A DNA stretch of 64,000 nt from Fictibacillus phosphorivorans (GTDB taxonomy: Bacteria; Bacillota; Bacilli; Bacillales; Fictibacillaceae): assembly GCF_001629705.1 (NCBI RefSeq), contig NZ_CP015378.1, positions 3,348,001 through 3,412,000 on the forward strand, given 5' to 3'. Of this stretch, positions 10,532-21,261 are shown in pieces; position 1 is the first letter of the stretch, and every line of letters starts with the position of its first letter. The translations under genes were made by a program, and so were the position numbers. The notes beneath the pieces are model-generated. The model ran no database searches. It was not told where the DNA came from and saw only the letters and a program-made list of their open reading frames with translations.

Positions 10532-10589
10532 CTCAACTCAGCTCAACTATGCTCTCTTTTCTCCACTCATCTCAACTCTAACTATTCTC
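10532..10589 (-). promoter_or_regulatory. TRAP RNA-binding site (eleven GAG/UAG triplets)
   Basis: On the minus strand eleven GAG or TAG triplets end at about 10532, 10537, 10542, 10547, 10552-10554, 10561, 10566, 10571, 10576, 10582 and 10587. Most are separated by two bases and three gaps are 3-4. Eleven triplets is exactly the number bound by the 11-subunit TRAP (MtrB) ring of Bacillus. Tryptophan-bound TRAP is therefore expected to favour the terminator at 10441-10473 and switch trpE off. Confidence 0.93.
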
Positions 10590-10602
10590 CTGATTAGTGA
10601 TT

Positions 10603-10631
10603 AATATATAGGGTTACCCACATGTTGTCAA
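10603..10631 (-). promoter_or_regulatory. Sigma-A promoter of trpE
   Basis: Minus strand TTGACA (10626-10631), 17 bp spacer, TATATT (10603-10608). Transcription would start about 10595, just before the first TRAP triplet. Confidence 0.88.
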
Positions 10632-10694
10632 CTCTCAATCCCGAAGAGATCTCTGTTTGAAACAGTCGATTTGATGTAGCTTCTTTAGTACCAG

Positions 10695-10994
10695 TTAACG
10701 ATAGAAAGAATGTCGAATCACCCATACCCAGCAAACGCTAAAAAAGAGGATGAGGCTGAATATAATCGTAATCATAAAAGCAAGACCTAAAAACAGACCC
10801 GAACTTGCTGGACCTAACAGCGAAAATCCTGCCAATGCCAAAGGATATAAAAAAATAAAGATCAACATCAGAACCCAAAAGATCAAACGTGCCGTACTTC
10901 TTCGAGGTTTAATCAAGTATAGTGTCAAAAGGATATTTACAATTGTTAATCCTGCGGCAAACGACCAGTCATGCATGAAACTTGTGTGATGCAA
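10695..10994 (-). CDS. Small integral membrane protein, unknown function
   Basis: A protein of about 99 residues with three hydrophobic segments (WSFAAGLTIVNILLTLYLI, LIFWVLMLIFIFLYPLALAG and FLGLAFMITIIFSLILFFSV), consistent with three or four membrane helices and a short basic loop (KPRRSTAR). The frame is open to 11051, but that longer form would start inside the crh terminator region. The TTG at 10994 has GGGAGG 8 nt upstream and is preferred. It has no recognised family. It lies between the crh operon terminator and the trpE promoter, on the same strand as both. Confidence 0.6.
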   Translation of the reverse strand: MHHTSFMHDWSFAAGLTIVNILLTLYLIKPRRSTARLIFWVLMLIFIFLYPLALAGFSLLGPASSGLFLGLAFMITIIFSLILFFSVCWVWVIRHSFYR

Positions 10995-11062
10995 AATAAT
11001 CGCCTCCCTTATTCCTCTAATACAGTATATAGAGAGAACGATGGTGGCCAACCCTTTTAATT

Positions 11063-11109
11063 GAAAAAACCGCTATTTTGTCCATTCCATATGGACAAAA
11101 TAGCGGTTT
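11063..11109 (-). terminator. Terminator of the whiA-crh operon
   Basis: A perfect 19 bp inverted repeat (arms 11067-11085 and 11091-11109, loop TCCAT) followed by TTTTTTC on the minus strand. It is followed immediately upstream by palindrome copy c. Confidence 0.93.
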
Positions 11110-11133
11110 GTAATTGTGTGGGGTCAGACCCCC
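11107..11133. repeat. GGGGTCTGACCCC palindrome element, copy c
   Basis: GTTTGTAATTGTGTGGGGTC followed by AGACCCCC, wedged between the crh stop codon and the operon terminator. Compare copies a and b. Confidence 0.8.
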
Positions 11134-11134
11134 A

Positions 11135-11392
11135 TTATTCTGCTTTGGAAACAAAAGCTGCTAGGGCTTCGACAGCTTCATTCTCATCAGGGCCATCTAC
11201 AGCGAGTACAAGCTCACTGCCAGATCCTACAGCTAAGCTCATGATTCCCATGATGCTCTTCGCGTTCACTTTCTTGCCTTCTTTCTCGACAAATACATCA
11301 GATGTGTAACGGTTTGCTTCTTGGACGAACAGTGCTGCAGGGCGTGCTTGCAGTCCGCTCTTCAACTGCACGGTTACTTTCTTTTCAACCAT
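11135..11392 (-). CDS. crh: HPr-like catabolite repression protein Crh
   Basis: An 85-residue HPr paralogue. Ser46 (in NAKSIMGIMSL), the residue phosphorylated by HprK, is conserved. Position 15 is Gln instead of the His that HPr uses for PTS phosphotransfer (SGLQARPA). That pattern defines Crh, a CcpA corepressor not involved in sugar transport. It is the last gene of the nudix-rapZ-glmR-whiA-crh cluster, as in B. subtilis. Its modifying kinase, HprK, is encoded at 35730-36665. GGAGGTAAGG precedes the ATG. Confidence 0.96.
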   Translation of the reverse strand: MVEKKVTVQLKSGLQARPAALFVQEANRYTSDVFVEKEGKKVNAKSIMGIMSLAVGSGSELVLAVDGPDENEAVEALAAFVSKAE

Positions 11393-11431
11393 TCTACCTT
11401 ACCTCCTCTAACCTTATCTCTCTATGAAACA

Positions 11432-12379
11432 TCAATGGATGGGTTGACCGTTTCTAATTTTCGTTGCGATCTCGTCAATCTTGCGTAATCGGTGGTTAAC
11501 ACCTGATTTACTTACAGGGCCAGAAGATACCATCTCACCTAGCTCTTTAAGGGTAATTTCTTGATGGGTGACTCTTAGTTGCGCGATCTCGCGCAGCTTA
11601 TCTGGAAGTGTTTCAAGTCCTACCTGTTCGTCGATAAATTTGATGTTCTCGACTTGTCTCATGGCAGCACCTACGGTTTTGTTAAGGTTCGCTGTCTCAC
11701 AATTCACGAGTCGGTTTACTGAGTTACGCATATCTTTTAAAATTCTGATGTCCTCAAAGAACAACACAGCATGATGAGCACCGATCAGGGTAAGAAACTC
11801 TGAAATCTTTTCGCCATCTTTTAAGTAGATGATGTACCCTTTTTTTCGTTCTAACACTTTTGCTTTAAGTTCAAATGTGTTCATCAGTTCAGCTAATGCA
11901 ACCGTATGCTCTTCATACATTGAGAATATTTCTAAGTGATAGCTTGTCTCTGGGTGGTTAACGGATCCACCTGCTAAGAACGCCCCTCTCATGTATGCAC
12001 GGCGACAGCAACTTTTCTTATTAAATTCCTCTGCAATGTTGCGGGTAAACGTAAAAGCTCCGTCAATAATCTTCAAATCTTCCAACAATGCTCTTGATTC
12101 TTCTGAAACACGTACAATGTAGACATTATTCTTTTTCAAGCGCATCTTTTTTCGTACTAATAGCTCTACGTGATAAGGATATACACGTTTGATCAACGTA
12201 TAGATTCTTCTTGCAATAGCAGCATTTTCAGTCGGGATATCGAGAATCAATTTTCTGTTGCTGAAAGAGATGGAACCATTCATTCGAATCAAGGCAGCTA
12301 ACTCTGCTTTTTTACAGCAATCTTTCAGTTCGAGCTGCGTTAATTCTTTTTTTGTATCTGCAGCAAAAGACACCTGCAT
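11432..12379 (-). CDS. whiA: WhiA, LAGLIDADG-like/HTH DNA-binding protein
   Basis: A 315-residue WhiA. The N-terminal half is a degenerate homing-endonuclease fold ([22 protein letters not shown]) and the C-terminal domain is a helix-turn-helix ([30 protein letters not shown]). In B. subtilis WhiA binds DNA, associates with the nucleoid and affects cell division, without an evident repressor role. The frame opens at 12400, but the ATG at 12379 with GAGG 5 nt upstream better fits family length (about 316 aa). It follows glmR after 34 bp and precedes crh after 39 bp. Confidence 0.96.
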   Translation of the reverse strand: MQVSFAADTKKELTQLELKDCCKKAELAALIRMNGSISFSNRKLILDIPTENAAIARRIYTLIKRVYPYHVELLVRKKMRLKKNNVYIVRVSEESRALLEDLKIIDGAFTFTRNIAEEFNKKSCCRRAYMRGAFLAGGSVNHPETSYHLEIFSMYEEHTVALAELMNTFELKAKVLERKKGYIIYLKDGEKISEFLTLIGAHHAVLFFEDIRILKDMRNSVNRLVNCETANLNKTVGAAMRQVENIKFIDEQVGLETLPDKLREIAQLRVTHQEITLKELGEMVSSGPVSKSGVNHRLRKIDEIATKIRNGQPIH

Positions 12380-12413
12380 CACCACCTCTCTTCCATCCAT
12401 TTCAATCTCTATT

Positions 12414-13364
12414 CTATTTTTCTATAAGTCCTAACAATAAATCAGAAACACGCTGTGCATCATGTCTGACAAGCGTTCCGTATTGAATAATGTTGTCGCA
12501 CAACAAACCGATGCCGAACGACTTTAACCGTTCCTCATCATACTGAACTTGTGATGCGCCTTCTTCCAAATATAGATCCAAGTATTCTGGTGGAATCTTT
12601 TCATTATTCGCGATAACCACATCAATAAAATTGTGCCCCACATGATCGATCAATGCCTGAATATGATCACCAGCCGTGTAGCCTGTTGTCTCACCAGGCT
12701 GTGTCATCACATTACATACATAAACTCTAGGAGCCGTTGCCTCGCGTATACTATTAGAAATTCCGTTCACTAGAAGGTTCGGCAGGATGCTCGTATACAA
12801 ACTACCTGGTCCGATCACGATGAGATCCGCTTCTTGAATCGCTTTCACGCTCTCACGAAGAGGCTCGATCTTTTCATCAGATAAAAAGACGCGTTTGATT
12901 TTCTTATTCGACAGCGGGATCTTAGATTCCCCCTGAACAATCGTCCCATCTTCTAATTCGGCACATAAAATTATACTGTTTTTCGCTGCAGGTAGTACCT
13001 GTCCTCTTACGTTTAAAACGCGGCTAAGTTCCCGAATACCTGTTAAAAAATCTCCAGTAATATCATGCATGGCCGCAAGAAGCAGGTTCCCAAGAGAATG
13101 ACCCGTAATTCCGTCGCCCACTTTAAACCTATGTTGAAACATTTTTTCCACAAGCGGTTCCACTTCAGAAAGTGCGGCGATCACGTTTCGCACATCACCA
13201 GGAGGAGGCATATCATAATCCCTCCTCAACCTTCCAGAGCTGCCGCCGTCATCTGCAACCGTAACGATAGCAGTGATATCAACTGGATAGCGCTTTAAAC
13301 CGCGAAGAAGAACAGAGAGTCCTGTTCCTCCGCCAAGCACTACCACTTTCGGCTGCTTATTCAT
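12414..13364 (-). CDS. glmR: GlmR (YvcK), gluconeogenic growth / cell-wall precursor regulator
   Basis: A 316-residue YvcK/CofD-like protein. The N-terminal [18 protein letters not shown] and [27 protein letters not shown] motifs form the nucleotide-sugar site that binds UDP-GlcNAc in the family. In B. subtilis it stimulates GlmS and is needed for normal morphology on gluconeogenic carbon. It abuts rapZ with no gap (rapZ stop at 13365) and precedes whiA, the conserved rapZ-glmR-whiA order, implying co-transcription. Confidence 0.96.
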   Translation of the reverse strand: MNKQPKVVVLGGGTGLSVLLRGLKRYPVDITAIVTVADDGGSSGRLRRDYDMPPPGDVRNVIAALSEVEPLVEKMFQHRFKVGDGITGHSLGNLLLAAMHDITGDFLTGIRELSRVLNVRGQVLPAAKNSIILCAELEDGTIVQGESKIPLSNKKIKRVFLSDEKIEPLRESVKAIQEADLIVIGPGSLYTSILPNLLVNGISNSIREATAPRVYVCNVMTQPGETTGYTAGDHIQALIDHVGHNFIDVVIANNEKIPPEYLDLYLEEGASQVQYDEERLKSFGIGLLCDNIIQYGTLVRHDAQRVSDLLLGLIEK

Positions 13365-14240
13365 TTAAACTTTATCCTTTCCCATATCTCTGTGAGAGCT
13401 GAATGTCACATATTCTTTGGAAAGTGCATTTCCGATGTATTCAGCTAGAGCTACAGAACGATGTTTTCCGCCTGTACATCCGATCCCGATGATCAGCTGA
13501 CTCTTGCCTTCTCTTTTATATTGAGGAATCATGAACTGAAGCAGATCGAGCAATTTTTCTAAAAACATGTTCGTTTCTGGCCATTTTAATACATACTCAG
13601 AAATATCTGTTTCAAGCCCTGTTCGTGGTCTCATATGTTCGATGTAATGCGGATTCGGTAGGAAGCGCACGTCGAACACTAAATCAGCATCAATCGGCAT
13701 TCCATACTTAAATCCAAACGACATCACGTTGATCGTGAACGGATGAGCAGCATTTGCTGAAAAGCGCTGAATGATACGTTCACGTAACTGAAGAGGCTTT
13801 AAGTCAGATGTATCTAATACTTGCTGCGCTCTACCTTTTAATTCTTCGAGCATCTCCCGCTCTTGTGTGATGCCTTGAAGGGGGTTACCGCTCTTCGCTA
13901 AAGGATGAGAACGTCGCGTTTCTTTGTATCTGCGTACAAGAGTTGCATCTTTACAATCTAAATATAAAATCTGCGGCTGAACGTCGGATGCGATGGCAAG
14001 TTGATCAAGCGTTGAGAACAACTGATCAAAAAACTCTCTCCCACGAAGGTCCATCACCAGTGCCACCTTGTTCAGTTTGCCAGCAGATTCTTGCATTAAT
14101 TCTACAAATTTAGGGAGTAGTGCAGGTGGTAGATTATCAACACAGAAAAAGCCTAGATCTTCAAAGCTCTGCATGGCTACCGTCTTCCCGGCCCCTGACA
14201 TTCCTGTAATAATCACCATTTGTACATCATGTCTTTCCAT
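13365..14240 (-). CDS. rapZ: RapZ/YvcJ nucleotide-binding protein
   Basis: A 291-residue RapZ-family protein. The P-loop [13 protein letters not shown] lies near residues 10-20, and the C-terminal domain has the [16 protein letters not shown] phosphate-binding loop. In Gram-negatives RapZ is an RNA adaptor for GlmZ decay. The Bacillus homologue YvcJ binds and hydrolyses nucleotides and affects competence, so the RNA role should not be assumed here. It is translationally adjacent to glmR and 51 bp after the nudix gene. Confidence 0.95.
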   Translation of the reverse strand: MERHDVQMVIITGMSGAGKTVAMQSFEDLGFFCVDNLPPALLPKFVELMQESAGKLNKVALVMDLRGREFFDQLFSTLDQLAIASDVQPQILYLDCKDATLVRRYKETRRSHPLAKSGNPLQGITQEREMLEELKGRAQQVLDTSDLKPLQLRERIIQRFSANAAHPFTINVMSFGFKYGMPIDADLVFDVRFLPNPHYIEHMRPRTGLETDISEYVLKWPETNMFLEKLLDLLQFMIPQYKREGKSQLIIGIGCTGGKHRSVALAEYIGNALSKEYVTFSSHRDMGKDKV

Positions 14241-14291
14241 GCCATTTCCCCCCAGTTAGCTATGTTCCATTTTTATGCGCCCCGTCTTAAC

Positions 14292-14750
14292 TTATGCCGG
14301 GTCTAAACGATAAGAAAGCAGTTCGAAATCAGGTGTATATGTGAATGTGCCAAATATCATGTTGCTGCCACTCGTCATATAGTCAAGAATGTGATGATCT
14401 CCTGGCGCCATCGGAAGTTCACGCACTTCTTCAACCGGCTTCCACGAAAGAATCCCCTCTTCACATTCATCTAGTGCAACACCTTCTGAATCTGTTGCAA
14501 AAAAGGTAAACATCATCCACTCTGAAACGATCTTGTCGCCTTCTTTAATAATAAAATTAAACACACCTTTTAGCTGCGGATTCTTAAGATAGATTCCCGT
14601 TTCTTCACGGTACTCTCGTATAACAGAGTCACGGATCGATTCGGTGGACTCCATCTTTCCGCCTGGTGCTACCCACCAGCCCCGTCTAGGCTTTTGAAGT
14701 AAAAGCACTTGATTATCTCTTATTAACACACAGTTTGTTACTCTTTGCAC
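14292..14750 (-). CDS. Nudix hydrolase (YvcI-like)
   Basis: A 152-residue Nudix protein that should hydrolyse a nucleoside diphosphate linked to another moiety, substrate unknown. The Nudix box reads GGKMESTESIRDSVIREYREETGI (residues about 30-53), matching GX5EX7REUXEEXGU. The start is a GTG 8 nt after GAGGTGA. It is the first gene of the rapZ-glmR-whiA-crh cluster. In B. subtilis yvcI holds the same place. Confidence 0.9.
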   Translation of the reverse strand: MQRVTNCVLIRDNQVLLLQKPRRGWWVAPGGKMESTESIRDSVIREYREETGIYLKNPQLKGVFNFIIKEGDKIVSEWMMFTFFATDSEGVALDECEEGILSWKPVEEVRELPMAPGDHHILDYMTSGSNMIFGTFTYTPDFELLSYRLDPA

Positions 14751-15050
14751 TTGTTTTCACCTCAGGGCTATGTCCTACTTGTTAGTATACTAAATTATGT
14801 AACCCCTCACAATACAGATGCCTCAAGGGTTTGACGTATTTTAGCATTCTAATTTATGGTATTTTGCTTTTCTTATTATGTGAAAAAAGAACCTATTAAA
14901 TTAAAGGAATTATTTCAATACGGGTAATACCTTTGCGACATTTAACTGAGAAGCTTCTGAGCAAAATACTCCGTTCACTATGATCGCTTGTTTAAAACGA
15001 GATCCTTAAACTAAAAGCAAGCTTTCAGTCATTACCTCTTCTTTGGCAAA
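14751..15050. other. Gene-less stretch upstream of the nudix gene
   Basis: AT-rich spacer between the nudix start and the hairpin repeat at 15051. I see no convincing reading frame or RNA fold. It must contain the promoter of the nudix-to-crh cluster, but I could not assign one with confidence. Confidence 0.5.
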
Positions 15051-15179
15051 GTTGATTGGAGCGCAAGGTGTGAGACTCCTGCGGGACAGGCGGGCAGGTG
15101 AGACACTTAAGAGTGAAACGAACAAATGTGGCTCACCGCTTGCCCCGCGGAAAGCGAAACACCTGGAGCGGAAATCAAC
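15051..15179 (+). repeat. 129 bp hairpin repeat element, copy 2
   Basis: Same length and orientation as copy 1 at 242-370, from GTTGATTGGAGCG to GGAAATCAAC. The GC-rich arms (CCTGCGGGACAGG and CCCCGCGG) are preserved. It lies between the trxB terminator and the nudix gene. Confidence 0.9.
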
Positions 15180-15204
15180 CACTTCTTCGCATAAATTAAC
15201 TCAT

Positions 15205-15236
15205 AAAAAAAGGACACGAAGCATAGCTCCGTGTCA
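15205..15236 (-). terminator. Terminator of trxB
   Basis: GACACG / CGTGTC stem followed by seven T on the minus strand. Confidence 0.85.
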
Positions 15237-15316
15237 AAGTCTTGCCTTTATAAAAAGGGGGTCAATTTCTTATTTTTAATATACCCCACAATTATTTCAT
15301 CACTGTTACAATCACA

Positions 15317-16273
<957 letters not shown>

Positions 16274-16357
16274 TCATGCCCACTCCTTATATAAGGAAAT
16301 TCTTATTTGCTATATCTCTATCCTATTCTCACATAGGAGTAAAGTCCATCATTCTGC

Positions 16358-17983
16358 TCAAACGTTGCGATTCACCCAACTAATTAGTTTTTTTATGCGT
16401 AAAGACAATACAGAAACGGTGATTTCGTATTGCTCAGCAACACTTTTTTGGGTAGAACGCCCTTTTTGCTTACGAGCTAAGTGATCGATTGCCGCAGCAA
16501 TGGCTTTTTGGTTATCAAAGATTCGCTCGCCAGTCGTTTCTGCAAACTTAATAGCTTCTGCCCAATAAAATAAAACATGTTCATCTAGCGCAGAACCCAT
16601 CTCTTTTACTAAAAGAAGAACATCCATTGCCATACTGATAATCTCAGATGCCATGCCCACTTCAACAGAAGTATCATCATGAACAAGTTTCACAGCTCGT
16701 TCTGGCTGATGTTCGAGCATGATCGTTGCGGCGATTTCTTTTACAAGTAACGACTCTTCTTTTCTAAGACAAAATTCACGAAGCGTCTCATAAGCCTCTT
16801 CATTTTTATTCCCTCTAAGTAGAAATAAATGCGTAATTTTGTTTTTTTCCAGTCCTTTACGAACTTGCTGAATATGTTCCATCGCTTTCACTTGACGATC
16901 TTTTTTCGGTTTGTTCTGATTGTTAGTCGGAATGCGGTATTGATAGTCCCCGCCTGTTATCGTCAGCTCATCTTTTTGCGCCTTTTCCAAATAAAAAGGA
17001 GCAACATGACCTTCAGGATCAAGATCGATTACCTTTTTCCAAGTTTTAAGAGAAAGGTCCTTTTGTCCAAGTGCATAGTACGAAACCGCCAGCATATGTG
17101 TGGTTACAGGATCGTATACAAATGACGATTTTCTAAGAGACTGTAGCCATTTATTTGCATACAAATGCTCTTCTAATAAGCCGAACGTATTTCCTAATTT
17201 ATAACGATGTTCAGGATGCATCGGATGCACCGTTTTTAATCGCTCAACAAGCTTACCACCAGGTTCGTCCATCCCTAAATGGAACAGAAAAATAGCAAGG
17301 TTGCAGAGTGCGTTCAAGTTACCAGGATTCTTATCCAAAACATCTTGAAGAACATCCATCGCTTCATCAAACTCGCTCTTATAAAAATGAGTGAGTGCTA
17401 AGTTATTATACGCCGCCCAAAACTTAGGATGATTTGAAATGATCTCTCTTAACTGTTGTTGCGCAAGTGGTAGATCACCTCGTTCGATCGACTGCCTCGC
17501 TTCATCATGAAGCTTGATCAGCTCTTCTTCCGTTGACAGGGGCAAGCTAGAAGTCTTGCTTCCTGTTTCAAGTGAGATAAGATCTAACAGTTCTTGTGTA
17601 TCTTCCACAAATTCACCGTTAGGATCAATCGCCATATATAAACGAGCATGTTCTTCGGCATCACTATACATGCCTAAGTGCGCAAAATTATTCGCAAGAA
17701 AGAAATGACATTCTGAAAGGTCTGAACCAGACTGTTCGAGAGCATTCAGCAAGTACTTATTGGATTCTTCATATTCACCGATCTCAGCGAGCGTTGAAGC
17801 AAGCTGACATAAAAAAGAGGGCTCTTCCGGCTGGAAAGTAACGGCCCGTTCAAACATTTTTTTTGCTGTATATAGATCACGCCTGTTATAGGCTTTTATT
17901 CCTTTTTCAAAAAAGTAATCCCCATCCTGGATAAAGGGAAGAACACGGCCGCTAGCTGCACTGGCCCGTTTTTGTTTATGCAT
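16358..17983 (-). CDS. Tetratricopeptide-repeat protein (YvcD-like)
   Basis: A protein of 541 residues built of TPR helical pairs. The N-terminal part holds repeated units (YFFEKGIKAYNRRDLYTAKK, FWAAYNNLALTHFYKSEFDE, NLNALCNLAIFLFHLGM), probably eight or more over residues 20-350. The last 45 residues (STQKSVAEQYEITVSVLSLR) resemble a helix-turn-helix. It has no signal peptide and is cytoplasmic. The ATG at 17983 has GGAGG 8 nt upstream; an in-frame ATG at 17998 overlaps that site. It is upstream of and probably co-transcribed with trxB. Function is unknown beyond a protein-binding scaffold. Confidence 0.85.
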   Translation of the reverse strand: MHKQKRASAASGRVLPFIQDGDYFFEKGIKAYNRRDLYTAKKMFERAVTFQPEEPSFLCQLASTLAEIGEYEESNKYLLNALEQSGSDLSECHFFLANNFAHLGMYSDAEEHARLYMAIDPNGEFVEDTQELLDLISLETGSKTSSLPLSTEEELIKLHDEARQSIERGDLPLAQQQLREIISNHPKFWAAYNNLALTHFYKSEFDEAMDVLQDVLDKNPGNLNALCNLAIFLFHLGMDEPGGKLVERLKTVHPMHPEHRYKLGNTFGLLEEHLYANKWLQSLRKSSFVYDPVTTHMLAVSYYALGQKDLSLKTWKKVIDLDPEGHVAPFYLEKAQKDELTITGGDYQYRIPTNNQNKPKKDRQVKAMEHIQQVRKGLEKNKITHLFLLRGNKNEEAYETLREFCLRKEESLLVKEIAATIMLEHQPERAVKLVHDDTSVEVGMASEIISMAMDVLLLVKEMGSALDEHVLFYWAEAIKFAETTGERIFDNQKAIAAAIDHLARKQKGRSTQKSVAEQYEITVSVLSLRIKKLISWVNRNV

Positions 17984-17998
17984 ATTTGGTTCCTCCAT

Positions 17999-18270
17999 CT
18001 ACTTATGTAAACTTATATACTTCTATATCGTTCCGTTTACAAAGTTTTCAACCAAAAAATTATAACACAGGCGATAGTGACTAACACCCCTTAGACTGTA
18101 AATAATGTGCAGGAAACTTTCGACAAAAAATGATTAAAGCGTGACAAGATGTATGAGTCAAGGGGTCCGAAGTTTGAGTGTCATGCGAAAATTTTCCCGA
18201 AACTCTTGGAGTAGGGATTACCAAAGATTTCTATTCGCTCGTAACTCGGTAATTGATCTGAGATTTCTGG
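17999..18270. other. Gene-less spacer upstream of the TPR gene
   Basis: I see no reading frame of interest. The last third (18190-18270) looks like worn copies of the adjacent 20 bp tandem repeat (TATTCGCTCGTAA). The promoter of the TPR-trxB pair should lie here but was not resolved. Confidence 0.5.
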
Positions 18271-18450
18271 GAATCGCTCATAAATCTCTGGAATCGCTCA
18301 TAAATCTCTAGAATCGCTCATAAAACTCTGGAATCGCTCATAAAACTCTGCAATCGCTCATAAATCTCTGGAATCGCTCATAAAACTCTGCAATCGCTCA
18401 TAAATCTCTGGAATCGCTCTTAAATCTCTGGAATCGCTCATAAAACCCCT
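18271..18450. repeat. Tandem repeat, 20 bp period, nine copies
   Basis: Nine consecutive units of GAATCGCTCATAAATCTCTG with 0-4 substitutions each (AAATCTC versus AAAACTC, GAATC versus CAATC). The period is exactly 20 and not a multiple of three, so the array is not coding. There are no unique spacers, so it is not CRISPR. It fills the gap between the his operon terminator and the TPR gene. Confidence 0.95.
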
Positions 18451-18469
18451 CTAACGAAAGAAAAATACA

Positions 18470-18502
18470 AAAAAACAACCGAGATGACCATCTCAGTTGT
18501 CC
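18470..18502 (-). terminator. Terminator of the his operon
   Basis: ACAACCGAGAT / ATCTCAGTTGT hairpin followed by a T-rich run on the minus strand. The 5' arm overlaps the hisI stop codon. Confidence 0.88.
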
Positions 18503-19137
18503 TTTTTCGTATGTCTTTCTTTTAATGTAGCCAAAATCTCGTCTAAAGGCACCTTTTGCTCTTGCAACAGAACTAATACATGATAGAAAAGGTCCGAAAC
18601 TTCCCACTTCAACTCTTCAACATCACGATTTTTTGCAGCGATGATCACTTCTCCTGCTTCTTCTCCAACTTTCTTCAGAATCTTATCGACTCCGTGTTCA
18701 AAAAGATAGGTTGTGTAAGCACCTTCTGGCATCTCATGCTCTCGTTTTGCGATAATCTCTTGCAGCTCTGTTAGAATTCTATATCGATCAGGGTTTGGCG
18801 CATCTACTCTCTCATCCACTTCATAAAGTGTTTCTGAAAAGCAACTATATGTGCCCGTGTGACAAGCAGGCCCTTGGGGCTCTACAACGACGACCAAAGC
18901 GTCTTGATCACAATCATAGCGGATACTTCTCACTTTTTGTGTATTTCCGGAAGTTTCACCTTTGTGCCATAATTCTTGTCGCGATCTTGAAAAAAATACC
19001 GTTTCCCCAATTTCGATCGTTTTTTGGAGCGATTCTCGGTTCATGTATGCGACCGTTAGTACCTCTTTTGATTGAACATCCTGTACTACGGCAGGAATTA
19101 GTCCTTTTTCATCAAATTTCAGTTTTTCTACATTCAT
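18493..19137 (-). CDS. hisI: Bifunctional phosphoribosyl-AMP cyclohydrolase / phosphoribosyl-ATP pyrophosphatase
   Basis: A 214-residue HisIE fusion catalysing steps 2 and 3 of histidine synthesis. The N-terminal cyclohydrolase part (to about 110) has [22 protein letters not shown] and the zinc-ligand block [12 protein letters not shown]. The C-terminal pyrophosphatase helix bundle has [15 protein letters not shown]. It overlaps hisF by 4 bp and is the last gene of hisZGDBHAFI, followed directly by a terminator. Confidence 0.97.
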   Translation of the reverse strand: MNVEKLKFDEKGLIPAVVQDVQSKEVLTVAYMNRESLQKTIEIGETVFFSRSRQELWHKGETSGNTQKVRSIRYDCDQDALVVVVEPQGPACHTGTYSCFSETLYEVDERVDAPNPDRYRILTELQEIIAKREHEMPEGAYTTYLFEHGVDKILKKVGEEAGEVIIAAKNRDVEELKWEVSDLFYHVLVLLQEQKVPLDEILATLKERHTKKDN

Positions 19138-19892
19138 CGAACAGACACCCCCAACTTTCGCAAATCTGCTTTTACCTCTGCAATCGATGTTTCTTTATAA
19201 TGAAAGATACTTGCAGCAAGTGCAGCATCTGCTTTACCGACAGTGAACGCTTCGTTAAAATGCTCGGAAGACCCAGCTCCGCCTGACGCGATAACAGGAA
19301 CGGTTACTGCCTCACTCACTGCTTTCGTTAAGTCTAAATTGAATCCAGACTTCTCTCCATCTTTATCCATGCTGGTCAACAGAATTTCTCCAGCACCACG
19401 ATTTACTGCCTCTCGCGCCCACTCCGTAACTTCCCATTGAGTGGGTTTGCGACCTCCATGCGTATATACGCGCCATGATTTTAACTCTTCGTCATATTTT
19501 GCGTCGATGGCGACTACGATACATTGGGCACCAAAATAATCCGATCCTTCTGTGATCAGTTCTGGTCTTAAAACCGCTGCGGTATTCACAGAAACTTTGT
19601 CAGCACCTGCGCGCAGCACACGTTTCATATCTTCAAGTTTATTGATACCGCCACCAACAGTAAATGGGATAGCGAGTTCTGCTGCAACTCTTTCAACAAC
19701 TTCAACCATCGTGTCTCGTCCTTCATGACTTGCAGAGATATCAAGAAAAACGAGCTCGTCCGCTCCTTGTTCATCATAAAATCTAGCAAGTTCAACAGGG
19801 TCACCGGCATCGACTAAGTTAAGAAACTGAATGCCTTTGACTACTCTGCCTTCCTTAACGTCTAGACAAGGAATGATTCTTTTCGTTAACAT
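19134..19892 (-). CDS. hisF: Imidazole glycerol phosphate synthase, cyclase subunit
   Basis: A 252-residue HisF TIM barrel. With HisH it converts PRFAR plus ammonia to imidazole glycerol phosphate and [24 protein letters not shown] with the catalytic Asp11, [31 protein letters not shown] (second catalytic Asp near 130) and [13 protein letters not shown] phosphate loops are all present. It overlaps hisA by 7 bp and hisI by 4 bp, implying translational coupling. Confidence 0.98.
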   Translation of the reverse strand: MLTKRIIPCLDVKEGRVVKGIQFLNLVDAGDPVELARFYDEQGADELVFLDISASHEGRDTMVEVVERVAAELAIPFTVGGGINKLEDMKRVLRAGADKVSVNTAAVLRPELITEGSDYFGAQCIVVAIDAKYDEELKSWRVYTHGGRKPTQWEVTEWAREAVNRGAGEILLTSMDKDGEKSGFNLDLTKAVSEAVTVPVIASGGAGSSEHFNEAFTVGKADAALAASIFHYKETSIAEVKADLRKLGVSVR

Positions 19893-20623
19893 GATTTCAC
19901 ACTTCCTAACGCTTCAGGCAAAGTGAATCGATTCGTATATAGAGCTTTTCCTATAATCGCACCTGCGATGTTTCGTTCATCTGCTTTCAAACGAACCAGA
20001 TCATCGATTGAACTGACACCACCTGACGCGATCACTTCTTTTCCAGTGATGCTTGCTAATTCTCCGATCGCTTCAACATTTGGCCCTTGCAGCATACCGT
20101 CTTTTGAGATGTCAGTAAAAATAAACGTCTCTGCACCTTCTTCTACTAATCTTTTCGCTAGATCAACTGCTTTAATGTGAGACGTTTCTAACCATCCTTC
20201 TGTTGCTACGAATCCTTCACGTGCATCTAATCCGATCGCTATCCTCGATCCACCGTATCGCTGCAACGCTTCTCGAACAAATTCGGGGTTCGAAACCGCC
20301 GCGCTACCTAAGATCACTCGATCAACTCCAGCGTCTAGGTAATACGAAACGTCTTCCATCGAACGGATACCTCCACCGATCTGGACCTTTGCAGATAGTT
20401 CTTTTGCAACACGTAATACGTGCTCGTGATTAATTTTCTTCCCGTCTTTCGCGCCATCAAGATCTACCATGTGAATCCATTCTGCACCTTGATCTGCAAA
20501 CTGTTTTGCCATATCAAAAGGAGAATCTCCATAAATTGTTTCTTGTTCATAATCACCTTGCATCAACCTAACGCATTTTCCATTGCGCATATCGATGGCT
20601 GGGTATAATACAAATTCATTCAT
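19886..20623 (-). CDS. hisA: ProFAR isomerase
   Basis: A 245-residue HisA, a TIM barrel paralogous to HisF, that isomerises ProFAR to PRFAR. It begins [21 protein letters not shown] with the catalytic Asp. [36 protein letters not shown] (second catalytic Asp) and [13 protein letters not shown] follow. It overlaps hisH by 4 bp and hisF by 7 bp inside the his operon. Confidence 0.98.
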   Translation of the reverse strand: MNEFVLYPAIDMRNGKCVRLMQGDYEQETIYGDSPFDMAKQFADQGAEWIHMVDLDGAKDGKKINHEHVLRVAKELSAKVQIGGGIRSMEDVSYYLDAGVDRVILGSAAVSNPEFVREALQRYGGSRIAIGLDAREGFVATEGWLETSHIKAVDLAKRLVEEGAETFIFTDISKDGMLQGPNVEAIGELASITGKEVIASGGVSSIDDLVRLKADERNIAGAIIGKALYTNRFTLPEALGSVKSC

Positions 20624-21261
20624 CTTTGTTTTCCCTCCTCAACGAAACGACAAAAGTTTTGCAGCATGCTCATACCCGTCTCCGAACTTTTTTCAGGGTG
20701 AAACTGAGTACCCATGATTCTGCCGCTTCCAACTACAGCTGGAACTTCAACGTCTTCGTATTGAGCGATCGCGGCCAGTACCTCTCTATTTTCAGTTTGT
20801 ACAACAAAGGAATGGACGAAATAAACATATCCTTCGTCGATCCCTTTTACTAATGGCTGATCACTCTGCAAAAAGTTTAGATCGTTCCACCCCATGTGTG
20901 GCACTTTATAAGATCGTCCGTCACTGGTTTTGCCTAAAAAACGTTCTACTCTCCCTGGAAGTAGTCCAAGCCCTTTTGTTAAGCCGTTTTCGCTACTTTC
21001 ATCAAATAGCAGCTGCATGCCTAAACAGATCCCCATTAATGGCTTACCATTCGTAACTTCATTTTTTATAAAATCAGCGAGTCCGGTCTTCTCCAGCTCC
21101 GACATGGCATCTTTGAATGAACCTACTCCCGGAAGTAATAGTCCATCGGTTTTCTTCAATTCTTCTGGATCTCCAGAAAGAATGTAAGGCTGATTGATTC
21201 TTTTTAGTGCAGAACAGACAGAATGAAGATTGCCCATTCCATAGTCAATGATTCCGATCAT
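20620..21261 (-). CDS. hisH: Imidazole glycerol phosphate synthase, glutaminase subunit
   Basis: A 213-residue class I glutamine amidotransferase that feeds ammonia to HisF. The start [14 protein letters not shown] and [11 protein letters not shown] are typical. The nucleophile Cys is in [12 protein letters not shown] near residue 80. His and Glu of the triad are in [11 protein letters not shown] near 185. It abuts hisB and overlaps hisA by 4 bp. Confidence 0.98.
   Translation of the reverse strand: MIGIIDYGMGNLHSVCSALKRINQPYILSGDPEELKKTDGLLLPGVGSFKDAMSELEKTGLADFIKNEVTNGKPLMGICLGMQLLFDESSENGLTKGLGLLPGRVERFLGKTSDGRSYKVPHMGWNDLNFLQSDQPLVKGIDEGYVYFVHSFVVQTENREVLAAIAQYEDVEVPAVVGSGRIMGTQFHPEKSSETGMSMLQNFCRFVEEGKQR

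Noticed and set aside
18271..18450. Repeat array that might be a CRISPR
   Set aside because: Units abut with no unique spacers and no cas genes are present; it is a plain tandem repeat.
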